This document shows positions 1 through 5,308 of a stretch of 5,308 bases of DNA, piece after piece; position 1 is the stretch's first letter, and each line of letters starts with the position of its first letter. The position numbers were made by a program, and so were the translations under genes. The notes under the pieces were generated by a model. It was not told the origin of the DNA. It searched no databases and was given only the letters and a program-made list of their open reading frames with translations. The DNA is from Geminicoccaceae bacterium (GTDB lineage Bacteria > Pseudomonadota > Alphaproteobacteria > Geminicoccales > Geminicoccaceae): NCBI GenBank assembly GCA_020446285.1, contig JAGREZ010000127.1, positions 1-5,308 on the forward strand, in the 5' to 3' direction.

Positions 1-616
1 AATCGCCGATGCCCGAGGCGGCGAGCGTGCGCACCGGGCCGGCGGAAATCGCGTTCACCCTGACATTGCTGTTGCCCAGATCGACGGCGAGGTAGCGCAC
101 CGACGCCTCGAGCGCTGCCTTGGCGACACCCATGACATTGTAGTGCGGAACGACCTTCTCGGCACCGTAATAGGTGAGCGTCACGAGCGAACCGCCATCG
201 GTCATGAGCGGTTCGCAGCGACGGGCGAGATCGGTGAAGGAAAAACAGGAAATGTGCATCGAGCGGAGAAAGTTCTCCTCGCTGGTATGCAGATACTTGC
301 CCTTGAGCTCCTCCTTGTCCGAATAGGCGATCGCATGGACGGCGAAGTCGAGCCTGCCCCAGCGTTCGGAGATCGTCGCGAACAGCGCGTCCATGCTCTT
401 CTTGTCGGTCACGTCGGCGGGAAGGAGGAAATCCTGTCTGAGTTGGGCGGCGAGCGGTTCGACACGCTTCTTCAGGGCATCGCCCTGATAGGTGATGGCG
501 AGCTCGGCTCCCTGATCCGCAACCGCACGGGCAATGCCCCAGGCAAGCGAGCGATCGTTGGCGATACCCATGACGAGGCCCTTTCTGCCCCGCATGAGCG
601 ATCCCGGATTGGCCAT
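1..616 (-). CDS. fabI: Enoyl-[acyl-carrier-protein] reductase (NADH), FabI, 3'-truncated by window edge
   Basis: Catalyses the last reduction of each cycle of type II fatty-acid synthesis, turning trans-2-enoyl-ACP into acyl-ACP with NAD(P)H in the cytoplasm. The 205 visible residues form a Rossmann-type short-chain reductase. The N-terminal nucleotide-binding segment GLVMGIANDRSLAWGIA is at about 13-29, using the FabI-type pattern instead of a classical TGxxxGIG. The acidic/hydrophobic DVTDKKS stretch is at 68-74. The active site TYYGAEKVVPHYNVMGVAK gives Tyr149, Tyr159 and Lys166, equivalent by alignment to E. coli Tyr146, Tyr156 and Lys163. The substrate-loop start AGPVRTLAASGIGD (192-205) is the last thing seen. 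Family proteins are about 260-275 residues, so roughly 60-70 are missing beyond the edge. The ATG at 614-616 is preceded by AAGGGA with a 10-base spacer; a second Met at codon 8 is possible but has no better ribosome site. It is the last gene seen after brkB and has a promoter candidate of its own at 661-688. The identity is secure. Confidence 0.97.
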   Translation of the reverse strand, partial: MANPGSLMRGRKGLVMGIANDRSLAWGIARAVADQGAELAITYQGDALKKRVEPLAAQLRQDFLLPADVTDKKSMDALFATISERWGRLDFAVHAIAYSDKEELKGKYLHTSEENFLRSMHISCFSFTDLARRCEPLMTDGGSLVTLTYYGAEKVVPHYNVMGVAKAALEASVRYLAVDLGNSNVRVNAISAGPVRTLAASGIGD

Positions 617-660
617 TGCGTTCTAGTCCCTTGAAATCTTGATCCGTACGGTTGCGGAAC

Positions 661-688
661 ATCCTAGTTGAGGCGGCGATCATGTCAA
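661..688 (-). promoter_or_regulatory. Sigma70-like promoter candidate for fabI
   Basis: On the minus strand a perfect -35 hexamer TTGACA (683-688) is followed after 16 bases by TAGGAT (661-666), which matches four of six positions of the -10 consensus. Transcription would begin near 654, giving a 5' leader of about 38 bases before the fabI ATG at 616. The site lies wholly in the 106-base gap after the brkB stop, which also lacks a visible terminator, so fabI may receive read-through from brkB as well. This is motif matching only; the spacer is one base shorter than the optimum. Confidence 0.45.
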
Positions 689-722
689 AGAGGGCCGTGC
701 AGGCAGCGTTCCGGCGGGCGGA

Positions 723-1706
723 TCAGTGCCGTCGTTCCTTCATGATAGCGGCGTTGATCTGCGCGCCGAAGATGAAGATGATGGCCGAAATGTAAAAGAA
801 GAAGAGTGTGAAGATCACGCCACCGAGGCTGCCGTAGAGAATGCTGTAGCGCCCGAAACTGCGCAGGTAGATGGAGTAGGCCGCCGTCGCCACGACCCAC
901 AGCGACACGGAGATGAGGGCACCCGGCAGCACGTCCCTGAAGGCGAGCACGGTATTGGTGAGCGAGAGATAGAGGCCGATGGTGAAGATCAGCAACAGTC
1001 CGACACCGATGACATAGCGTACCGCCGTGTAGAGATTGCGGTCGAAGAGATCCCGTTCGGCAAGCCAGGCAAAGATGTCGCGGGCGACCGGCAGGCCGAC
1101 GAGGGCCACCATCGCCGCGAGGATCACCGCCGCGTAGATCACCGTCAGCGCCATGCTCTTGAGCCGGTTCGCCCAGAAGGCGGGCGGATCCTTGACACCG
1201 AAGGCGAGATTGAGCGCGTGTCGCAGGCTCTCGAGTCCGGAGGAGGAGAACCAGACGGAGAGCGCGATCGAGATCGTCAGGAGCGTGCCATGCGGGCCGC
1301 CGCGAAGTTCGGTGACGACGGGTCTCAGCACGCCCTCCACCTCCCGCGGCAGGATGTCGAGCGCGATCTCGATCGCATCGGCGGCCGCACCGCCCCATCC
1401 CATGAAACCGGCGAAGGCGAGAAGGAAGATCATGAAGGGAAACATCGCGAACAACGCGGTGAAGGCGATGTAGCCCGCGAGCACGAATCCCTCGTCGCTG
1501 ATGAAATGGTCGATGGCCGGCCAGAGCACGCGGCGCATCCATGACAGATCCGGACGCGGCAGCCGCCGGGTGCGGACAGCGCTGGTGGGTGCTTCGAGAT
1601 CGTTGGTGGCGAAAGGCTCGATCGGCGTCAGCCGCGCCCTGTTGGCCCGTCGGCCACGCTGCCTGCCATTTCGGGACAGCGCCCCGATATCGTGAACGAA
1701 TGCCAT
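723..1706 (-). CDS. YihY/virulence factor BrkB family inner-membrane protein
   Basis: A polytopic inner-membrane protein of 327 residues with no established biochemical activity; the family was once annotated as ribonuclease BN, which is now considered wrong. A basic, probably disordered cytoplasmic N-terminus (1-55, many Arg) precedes about six hydrophobic segments, near 75-102, 140-158, 184-206, 230-250, 260-280 and 288-318. Family hallmarks are AGYIAFTALFAMFPF at 77-91, the FSSSGLESLRHALNLAFG segment at 153-170, and the C-terminal YGSLGGVIFTLFFFYISA at 291-308 running into FGAQINA (313-319). It lies 386 bases downstream of carD beyond a terminator, so it probably has its own promoter. The best I see is a weak TTGCGG (1794-1799), 17 bases, TAAGAG (1771-1776). 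The ATG at 1704-1706 has no clear Shine-Dalgarno, and the next Met (codon 57, 1538) has none either. The N-terminal boundary is therefore uncertain, while the family call is firm. Confidence 0.9.
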   Translation of the reverse strand: MAFVHDIGALSRNGRQRGRRANRARLTPIEPFATNDLEAPTSAVRTRRLPRPDLSWMRRVLWPAIDHFISDEGFVLAGYIAFTALFAMFPFMIFLLAFAGFMGWGGAAADAIEIALDILPREVEGVLRPVVTELRGGPHGTLLTISIALSVWFSSSGLESLRHALNLAFGVKDPPAFWANRLKSMALTVIYAAVILAAMVALVGLPVARDIFAWLAERDLFDRNLYTAVRYVIGVGLLLIFTIGLYLSLTNTVLAFRDVLPGALISVSLWVVATAAYSIYLRSFGRYSILYGSLGGVIFTLFFFYISAIIFIFGAQINAAIMKERRH

Positions 1707-1806
1707 GAAAGGGCTCGCCCGGATCGTTCGCTGGAGTTGAAGCAGGCGCCTTTTTTCGCCACTGTTCAGGCTCTTACATCAGAAGAGACCGGTCCGCAAT
1801 CACGAC

Positions 1807-1829
1807 AAAAACCGGCTCGTACCAGCCGG
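1807..1829 (-). terminator. Rho-independent terminator, probably ending the carD transcript
   Basis: On the minus strand the arms CCGGCT (1829-1824) and AGCCGG (1817-1812) pair perfectly in six GC-rich base pairs around a six-base loop GGTACG. They are followed immediately by TTTTT (1811-1807). Stem plus T-run is the canonical intrinsic terminator layout in the direction of carD. It lies about 260 bases after the carD stop, so the mature message would carry a long structured 3' tail. It also implies that brkB needs a promoter of its own. On the plus strand no T-run follows the stem, so the orientation is clear. The short stem keeps confidence moderate. Confidence 0.6.
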
Positions 1830-1858
1830 ACATGCGACGCTGAGGACAGGGCTTTTCC

Positions 1859-1882
1859 CGTTCAGGCGGAATCGCCTGAACG
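1859..1882. repeat. Perfect 10-bp inverted repeat with 4-base loop
   Basis: The left arm CGTTCAGGCG (1859-1868) is exactly complementary to CGCCTGAACG (1873-1882), leaving the loop GAAT. It would form a very stable hairpin in RNA from either strand. No T-run follows on either side, so it is not a typical intrinsic terminator. It may be part of the carD 3' untranslated region or a copy of a dispersed palindromic element; this window alone cannot tell which. Confidence 0.85.
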
Positions 1883-1909
1883 ATCAGGAAATGCGTCGAA
1901 ACAAGGAGA

Positions 1910-1947
1910 CAAGCGTTTCCCGATGTCACCGAATCGGGAAACGCTTG
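1910..1947. repeat. Perfect 15-bp inverted repeat with 8-base spacer
   Basis: The arm CAAGCGTTTCCCGAT (1910-1924) is exactly complementary to ATCGGGAAACGCTTG (1933-1947), with the spacer GTCACCGA between. On the minus strand the stem is followed by a mildly T-rich stretch (TCTCCTTGTTTC), too interrupted to call a terminator. It sits 27 bases from the 10-bp hairpin and 41 bases from the 16-bp repeat. A stem this long and perfect is unlikely by chance. It could be a REP-like element, a 3'-end stabiliser or a protein-binding palindrome. Confidence 0.85.
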
Positions 1948-1988
1948 ACCCCGGCGAAAGCCTCCACGCCATGAACCGGGAGCCGGAC

Positions 1989-2030
1989 GAACTTGCCCCG
2001 GTGAAGCGGCTGCCTCACCGGGGCAAGTTC
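1989..2030. repeat. Perfect 16-bp inverted repeat just downstream of carD
   Basis: The arm GAACTTGCCCCGGTGA (1989-2004) is exactly complementary to TCACCGGGGCAAGTTC (2015-2030), with a 10-base loop AGCGGCTGCC in which GC/GC could pair further. It begins 62 bases beyond the carD stop codon on the transcribed side. It lacks a following T-run on either strand. As the first strong structure after carD it could block 3'-to-5' exonucleases or assist termination. The core differs from the two neighbouring repeats, so they are not copies of one unit. Confidence 0.85.
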
Positions 2031-2092
2031 CATTCCGCGTACCGGCCGGATCATCGTGCCGGCGGTCGATGGATGCGGTCAGGCGGCGGTGA

Positions 2093-2596
2093 TCAGGCGG
2101 CGGCGGCCAGAAGCACCTTTTCGAGCTTCTTCGTCGCCTCGGTCTCGTCGACCCGCTCGATGGCCGCGACCTCACGGGCCAGACGCTCCAGCGCCGCGCG
2201 ATACATCTGCCGCTCGCTGTAGGACTGATCCGTATCATCGGCGCGGTGAAGTTCGCGAACGACCTCGGCGATGGACACCGGATCGCCCGAATTGATCTTC
2301 GCCTCATATTCCTGCGCGCGACGGCTCCACATGATGTTGCGGCGGGGCCGCGTGCGGATCTTGAGCGCATCCATGGCCGACTGGATCTTCTCGCGGCTGC
2401 TCAGCTTGCGCATCCCGGACTTGTGCACCTTGTCGGTGGGAACGCGGAGGATGAGTTTCTCGTTTTCGAAGGAAACGACATACATTTCGAGATCGATGCC
2501 AGCGATCAGCTGTTTCTCGATGCCGATAATCCGACCGACGCCGTGGCTCGGATAGACGATATAATCGCCAGCGGCATAGGCGAGATCCTTAGCCAT
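2093..2596 (-). CDS. carD: CarD family transcriptional regulator (CdnL-type)
   Basis: An RNA-polymerase-binding regulator that stabilises the open promoter complex; it has no enzymatic activity. The 167 residues show the two family parts. The N-terminal RNAP beta-interaction Tudor-like domain (about 5-62) has YAAGDYIVYPSHGVGRI, the strand MYVVSFENEKLILRVP and the link KVHKSGMRKL. The helical DNA-binding domain (about 65-160) contains RPRRNIMWSRRAQEYEAK; its Trp90 corresponds to the conserved tryptophan known to wedge into the minor groove at the upstream edge of the transcription bubble. A Lys/Glu helix and five Ala in the last six residues close the protein. Length is normal for this family. 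The ATG at 2594-2596 is chosen: AGGAG lies 9 bases upstream. A TTG one codon earlier (2597-2599, 6-base spacer) is the alternative and adds one residue. Its long leader and structured 3' region suggest a monocistronic, regulated transcript. Confidence 0.96.
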   Translation of the reverse strand: MAKDLAYAAGDYIVYPSHGVGRIIGIEKQLIAGIDLEMYVVSFENEKLILRVPTDKVHKSGMRKLSSREKIQSAMDALKIRTRPRRNIMWSRRAQEYEAKINSGDPVSIAEVVRELHRADDTDQSYSERQMYRAALERLAREVAAIERVDETEATKKLEKVLLAAAA

Positions 2597-2605
2597 CAAG
2601 CATTT

Positions 2606-2610
2606 CTCCT
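2606..2610 (-). promoter_or_regulatory. Shine-Dalgarno site of carD
   Basis: AGGAG on the minus strand lies 9 bases from the ATG at 2596 and 6 bases from an in-frame TTG at 2599. Both are permissible spacings, so the site supports this start region without excluding the TTG. A further ATG at 2601-2603 is out of frame, only 2 bases from the site, and opens a four-codon frame ending in TAA that overlaps the carD start. Confidence 0.65.
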
Positions 2611-2853
2611 AACGCAGGTACCTTCGGCCATCGGGACGGATCGTCGAAATCGAACGCAAGACACCTCGCACTCATGGGCCAGAAAGCCCAAAAGAGTGTA
2701 TATTTCGTCGCAATGTCCGATATGGCTTAAGGCGGAGTTGTGACCCTCACGAACTTAGTGTCTGAAGGCTAGCACAAATTTCGCCTGTATTCCAGCACCT
2801 TCTTCTCGCACTGCAACAACCGGCACGGATTGTCAATCGCGCAAGCCCGCTCT

Positions 2854-2869
2854 GCGGACCATCCGCCAG
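2854..2869. repeat. Short palindromic repeat, copy downstream of fdxA
   Basis: GCGGACCATCCGCCAG on the plus strand, with GCGGA and TCCGC able to pair around a three-base loop. It matches the copy at 3292-3306 on the other side of fdxA except for one extra C in the loop. It is about 30 bases after the fdxA stop and about 260 bases before the carD start. It may be a shared regulatory site or a chance GC-rich match. Confidence 0.45.
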
Positions 2870-2899
2870 TGTCCCGCAGCCTGCCCACGTCGGAGGCGA

Positions 2900-3241
2900 T
2901 CAGTCCTGGCTGGCGGGCTTGTTGCTGAAGAATTTCTCGTATTTTCCGGGCACGTCGCGGAACTCGTCCGAATCCGCCGGCGGCTCGCCCTTGCGGGTGA
3001 TGTTCGGCCATGGACCTGTGGAATATTCACGGTTCACTTCCAGCCACTTTTCCGCCTCGCCCTCGGTATCGGGCAGGATGGCCTCGATCGGGCATTCGGG
3101 CTCGCACACACCGCAGTCGATACATTCATCCGGATTGATGACGAGCATGTTCTCGCCCTCGTAGAAACAGTCGACGGGGCAGACCTCGACACAGTCCATG
3201 AACTTGCACCTGATACATGCTTCCGTGACGACGTAGGTCAT
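2900..3241 (-). CDS. fdxA: Ferredoxin FdxA, [3Fe-4S][4Fe-4S] seven-iron type
   Basis: A small soluble electron carrier of 113 residues with two iron-sulfur clusters, of the Azotobacter ferredoxin I type. Cysteines are at 9, 12, 17, 21, 25, 40, 43, 46 and 50. By comparison with that protein (initiator Met counted), Cys9, Cys17 and Cys50 bind the 3Fe-4S cluster, and Cys21, Cys40, Cys43 and Cys46 bind the 4Fe-4S cluster. The motifs [15 protein letters not shown] (17-31) and [19 protein letters not shown] (37-55) are intact, so both clusters should assemble. The C-terminal extension (about 56-113, with WPNIT and GKYEKFFS) is usual for this type and packs over the core. The start is clear: GGAGG (3246-3250) lies 4 bases before the ATG. 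It follows mutL by 92 bases, so co-transcription is possible, but a palindrome in the gap hints at separate control. The redox partner cannot be told from the sequence. Confidence 0.97.
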   Translation of the reverse strand: MTYVVTEACIRCKFMDCVEVCPVDCFYEGENMLVINPDECIDCGVCEPECPIEAILPDTEGEAEKWLEVNREYSTGPWPNITRKGEPPADSDEFRDVPGKYEKFFSNKPASQD

Positions 3242-3291
3242 TGTTCCTCCGGGAATCTGAGCTGTTCACGGCGACACCGATAAAACAATTC

Positions 3292-3306
3292 GCGGACATC
3301 CGCCAG
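3292..3306. repeat. Short palindromic repeat, copy upstream of fdxA
   Basis: GCGGACATCCGCCAG on the plus strand contains the 12-base inverted repeat GCGGA-CA-TCCGC. It lies in the mutL-fdxA gap, centred about 56 bases before the fdxA ATG, where a promoter or operator would be expected. A nearly identical sequence is found at 2854-2869. An AT-rich stretch (TTGTTTTAT on the minus strand) follows directly toward fdxA and could be part of a -10 region. Confidence 0.45.
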
Positions 3307-3333
3307 CCAATCGGCCGTACGACGAAACGAGTC

Positions 3334-5160
3334 TCAGCCGCGGCGTCCGAACAGTTTCTCGATATCGTCCTTGTGCATCTCGATATAGGTCGGACGGCCA
3401 TGGTTGCACTGTCCTGAATGCGGCGTTGCCTCCATTTGCCGCAACAATGCGTTCATTTCGTCGATGGTCAGCCGGCGGCCGGAACGGACGCTGCCGTGAC
3501 AGGCCATGGTGGACAGCACCCGGTCGATGGCGTCCGAGAGGATGTCGGTAGCGGAGATCCCGTCGAGCTCGCAGGCGAGATCGGTGACGATGCGCCTGAC
3601 GAGACTGTCCCGCAGAAGGGCCGGCACCTCGCGCACGACCACGGCATCGCTGCCGAACGCATCGACCACCAGACCGAGTTCCGCGAGTGCGGCCGCATGG
3701 TCGAGCAGCCGGCGGCATTCCTCCTCCTCGAGCTCGATCACCTCGGGAATGAGAAGCGCCTGACGGGCGATGGTGCCATCGCGGCGCTGCTGCTTGAGCT
3801 TCTCGTAGACGATACGCTCATGCGCCGCATGCTGGTCGACGATGACGATGCCGTCGGCGGTCTGGGCGACGATGTAGTTCTCGTGCAGCTGCGCGCGGGC
3901 GGCGCCGAGGGGATGGAGGGTGACACCTTCGCCCGCGGGCTCGTCGGATCCGCGTGCACTCGGCGCGCCGGTATCGAGTCCGGGCGCCAGAAAGTCGCGG
4001 GCGGCCTCGCCGAGCCCGGATGCGACGGGTGCTGCGGGTGCGGCGGAGAAGGAGCGACCCGCCGCCGCTCCCTGAAACGGCAGGCCGCGCGACGGTGACC
4101 CTGGCAGGGTGGAGGGGCGAAAATGTCCGAGTGCGCCGTCGGCGACGGTGGTCGAGCTGCGGTGCCCCTGTTCGGCAAGCGCGCGCTTGATCGCGCCGAC
4201 GATGAGCCCGCGCACGATGGCCGGCTCGCGGAAGCGGACCTCGGCCTTGGCGGGATGGACATTGACGTCCACCTCGTCGCGCGGAAGTTCGAGGAAGAGT
4301 GCCGCCACCGGCTGCCGGTCATGGAACAGGAGATCACTGTAGGCGCCTCTGAGCGCGCCCTTGAGAAGCTTGTCCTGCACCGGCCGGCCATTGACACAGA
4401 GATACTGGTGGCGGGCGTCACGGCGGGCGAGGGTGGGCAGTCCCACCAGCCCCCAGAGACGGACGGATTCGCGCTCGGCATCGAGTTCGATCGTATTCTC
4501 GCCGGCATCGCGGCCGAGCAGCCGTGCGGCCCGGTCGAGCGGCCGTCCGGCGGCGGAATCGAGGCGCAGCACGTCGCGCCCGTCGATCCGCAGGCTGAAG
4601 GCGACGGAAGGTGCCGCCATCGCCAGTCTTCGAACGATCTCGGTGACCAGTTCGCTTTCGCGTCTTTCGCTCTTGAGAAACTTGCGCCTGGCCGGGACGT
4701 TGTAGAAAAGGTCGTGAATCTCGATGCGGGTTCCGGGCCGTCCCGGTGCCGGCTCCACGGAGTCGACCTCGCCCGCATGGCAGGAGATGGCGAAGGCGGT
4801 ATCGCCGTCACCGGTGCGGCTGGTGATACGCATGCGGCTCACCGAACCGATCGAGGGCAGCGCCTCGCCGCGAAAGCCCAGCGTGCGGATGTCGATCAGC
4901 CGGTGATCGTCGAGCTTCGATGTCGCGTGACGTTCGAGTGCCACCGGCAGCATCTCCGCCGTCATGCCGACGCCGTCATCCTCCACCGCGACCAGTGCCG
5001 TGCCGCCCTTCTCGACCATGATCGAGATCCGCGACGCACCGGCGTCGATGGCGTTCTCCACCAGTTCCTTGACCACCGATGCCGGCCGTTCGACCACCTC
5101 GCCGGCGGCGATCCGGTTGACGATGGCTTCCGGCAGCCGGCGGATGACGGGTGCTGACAT
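3334..5160 (-). CDS. mutL: DNA mismatch repair protein MutL, endonuclease type
   Basis: Matchmaker and nicking subunit of methyl-independent mismatch repair, acting after MutS binds a mispair. The 608 residues divide into three parts. The GHKL ATPase domain (about 1-335) has Glu32 and Asn36 in VVKELVENAIDAGA (Glu32 is the E. coli Glu29 equivalent), the DDGVGM loop at 61-66, RHATSK at 77-82, GFRGEALPSI at 95-104, CVNGRPV at 255-261 and VDVNVHPAKAEVRF at 297-310. A Pro/Ala/Gly-rich linker spans about 336-415. The C-terminal dimerisation/endonuclease domain (416-608) has the metal-binding nuclease motif DQHA-x2-E-x4-E at Asp442-Glu453. It also has ACHGSVRSG at 553-561 and QCNHGRPT at 584-591, the cysteine/histidine motifs of metal-dependent MutL. 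The protein therefore should nick DNA itself, without MutH. The ATG at 5158-5160 follows the upstream peptidase stop by 13 bases; AGGAG ends only one base before it, and no other start upstream of the ATPase motifs fits. Confidence 0.98.
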   Translation of the reverse strand: MSAPVIRRLPEAIVNRIAAGEVVERPASVVKELVENAIDAGASRISIMVEKGGTALVAVEDDGVGMTAEMLPVALERHATSKLDDHRLIDIRTLGFRGEALPSIGSVSRMRITSRTGDGDTAFAISCHAGEVDSVEPAPGRPGTRIEIHDLFYNVPARRKFLKSERRESELVTEIVRRLAMAAPSVAFSLRIDGRDVLRLDSAAGRPLDRAARLLGRDAGENTIELDAERESVRLWGLVGLPTLARRDARHQYLCVNGRPVQDKLLKGALRGAYSDLLFHDRQPVAALFLELPRDEVDVNVHPAKAEVRFREPAIVRGLIVGAIKRALAEQGHRSSTTVADGALGHFRPSTLPGSPSRGLPFQGAAAGRSFSAAPAAPVASGLGEAARDFLAPGLDTGAPSARGSDEPAGEGVTLHPLGAARAQLHENYIVAQTADGIVIVDQHAAHERIVYEKLKQQRRDGTIARQALLIPEVIELEEEECRRLLDHAAALAELGLVVDAFGSDAVVVREVPALLRDSLVRRIVTDLACELDGISATDILSDAIDRVLSTMACHGSVRSGRRLTIDEMNALLRQMEATPHSGQCNHGRPTYIEMHKDDIEKLFGRRG

Positions 5161-5173
5161 GCTCCTGCGGCGA

Positions 5174-5308
5174 TCAGCCGTCCGTGCCTGTCGGCGAACC
5201 GACGATGGTCACCAGCATGTCGTCGGCGAAGAGCCGTCTGGCGGCCCTCTGGATATCGTCCATCGTGACCGCTTCGATATGGTCGTTGCGGCGTTCGAGA
5301 TAGTCGAT
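5174..5308 (-). CDS. M16 (insulinase-like) peptidase, C-terminal fragment, 5' part beyond window edge
   Basis: Only the last 44 codons are present, entering from the right edge and ending with TGA at 5174-5176. The visible sequence, with YLERRNDHIEAVTMDDIQRA at residues 3-22 followed by ARRLFADDMLVTIVGSPTG, is the typical closing helix and strand of processing-peptidase-like M16 proteins (YLxxRND.I.AVT.DDI...A.RL...D.L.V.IVG.P). The HxxEH zinc site would lie upstream and cannot be seen, so it is open whether this is the catalytic or the inactive partner that often occur as neighbours. The stop is 13 bases before the mutL ATG, which indicates an operon. The tail is too short for a gene name. 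Confidence 0.8.
   Translation of the reverse strand: MDYLERRNDHIEAVTMDDIQRAARRLFADDMLVTIVGSPTGTDG

Larger units (their letters stand above)
1707..2092. other. brkB-carD intergenic region rich in inverted repeats
   Basis: These 386 bases hold no convincing gene; open frames crossing them are extensions of shadows of brkB or carD. Read on the minus strand from the carD stop, the region contains a 16-bp inverted repeat, a 15-bp inverted repeat, a 10-bp hairpin, then a smaller hairpin followed by five T residues. Those structures are listed separately. The remaining 100 bases before the brkB ATG contain an 8-bp palindrome GACCGGTC (1787-1794) and a run of six T on the plus strand (1751-1756). 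The likely reading is a long structured carD 3' untranslated region followed by the brkB promoter region. Confidence 0.7.
2600..2899 (-). other. fdxA-carD intergenic region, long 5' leader of carD
   Basis: About 300 bases without a supported gene. The part from roughly 2690 to 2790 is visibly AT-richer than its surroundings, as expected of a promoter region. Candidate -10 elements on the minus strand are TGCTAGCCT (2766-2774, extended type) and TATACA (2697-2702), but neither has a good -35 at the right spacing, so I do not call a promoter. TTGACA at 2831-2836 has no -10 partner. A small 5-bp inverted repeat (TGGGC/GCCCA, 2675-2690) has its T-run on the wrong side for a terminator in the direction of the genes. 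The palindrome at 2854-2869 is described separately. No intrinsic terminator for fdxA is visible. Confidence 0.55.

Noticed and set aside
2079..2103. Direct repeat TCAGGCGGCGG (2079-2089 and 2093-2103) at the carD stop
   Set aside because: It is an 11-base match in GCC-repeat sequence encoding the Ala-rich tail; most likely slippage in simple sequence with no further significance.
1774..2370. Minus-strand 198-codon frame overlapping carD and the downstream gap
   Set aside because: It overlaps the C-terminal half of carD in another frame, is very Arg/Pro-rich, and crosses the inverted repeats and the terminator; this is not a protein-like sequence.
2675..2690. Small inverted repeat TGGGC/GCCCA with adjacent A/T run as a terminator of fdxA
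   Set aside because: On the transcribed strand the T-run comes before the stem, not after it, and the stem has only 5 bp.
143..2743. Long plus-strand open frames (for example 143-634, 726-1544, 1692-2222, 2246-2743)
   Set aside because: They lie opposite fabI, brkB and carD or run from those genes into gaps, have low-complexity Arg/Glu/Gly-rich translations with no family resemblance, and are expected from GC-rich codon bias.
2831..2836. TTGACA on the minus strand as a carD promoter
   Set aside because: No acceptable -10 element lies 15-19 bases downstream.
2769..3011. Minus-strand 80-codon frame spanning the end of fdxA and the carD leader
   Set aside because: Its first part is a shifted reading of fdxA; the rest has no domain or ribosome site, and the region looks like a promoter/leader.
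3407..3409. CNHGRP in MutL in place of the commonly quoted CPHGRP as a broken metal site
   Set aside because: The Cys and His metal ligands are kept and only the intervening residue differs; to my knowledge this variant occurs in other alphaproteobacterial MutL proteins.
3418..5157. Plus-strand open frames up to 344 codons opposite mutL
   Set aside because: The minus-strand frame has every MutL motif in order; the opposite frames have no recognisable domain and no ribosome sites worth noting.
1..5308. A novel defence, mobile or biosynthetic system
   Set aside because: All coding space is accounted for by conserved housekeeping families on one strand, with no transposase, integrase, tRNA, direct-repeat array or unknown gene cluster.

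Overview
The window reads as a compact, GC-rich alphaproteobacterial chromosome segment. All six genes lie on the minus strand. Protein sequence and gene content (endonuclease-type MutL, seven-iron FdxA, CarD/CdnL, single-chain FabI) fit the Hyphomicrobiales and relatives; this placement is an inference from protein character, not a database result.

In transcription order (high to low coordinates): the last 44 codons of an M16-type peptidase (5174-5308); mutL 13 bases downstream, very probably co-transcribed (3334-5160); fdxA, a 3Fe-4S/4Fe-4S ferredoxin (2900-3241); a 303-base AT-richer leader; carD, an RNA-polymerase-binding regulator (2093-2596); a 386-base gap with three long perfect inverted repeats and an intrinsic terminator; a six-segment YihY/BrkB inner-membrane protein (723-1706); a short gap with a sigma70-like promoter; and the first 205 codons of fabI, enoyl-ACP reductase, which runs off the left edge (1-616).

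The genes are housekeeping functions: mismatch repair, iron-sulfur electron transfer, transcription initiation control, envelope protein and fatty-acid elongation. Only the peptidase-mutL pair looks like an obligate operon. fdxA, carD, brkB and fabI are separated by 92 to 386 bases and probably have promoters of their own.

I found no mobile element, CRISPR array, RNA gene or defence-like system. The most interesting parts are non-coding: the hairpin cluster in the presumed 3' untranslated region of carD, ending in a terminator, and a short palindrome present in near-identical copies on both sides of fdxA. Long open frames on the plus strand are by-products of high GC opposite the real genes.
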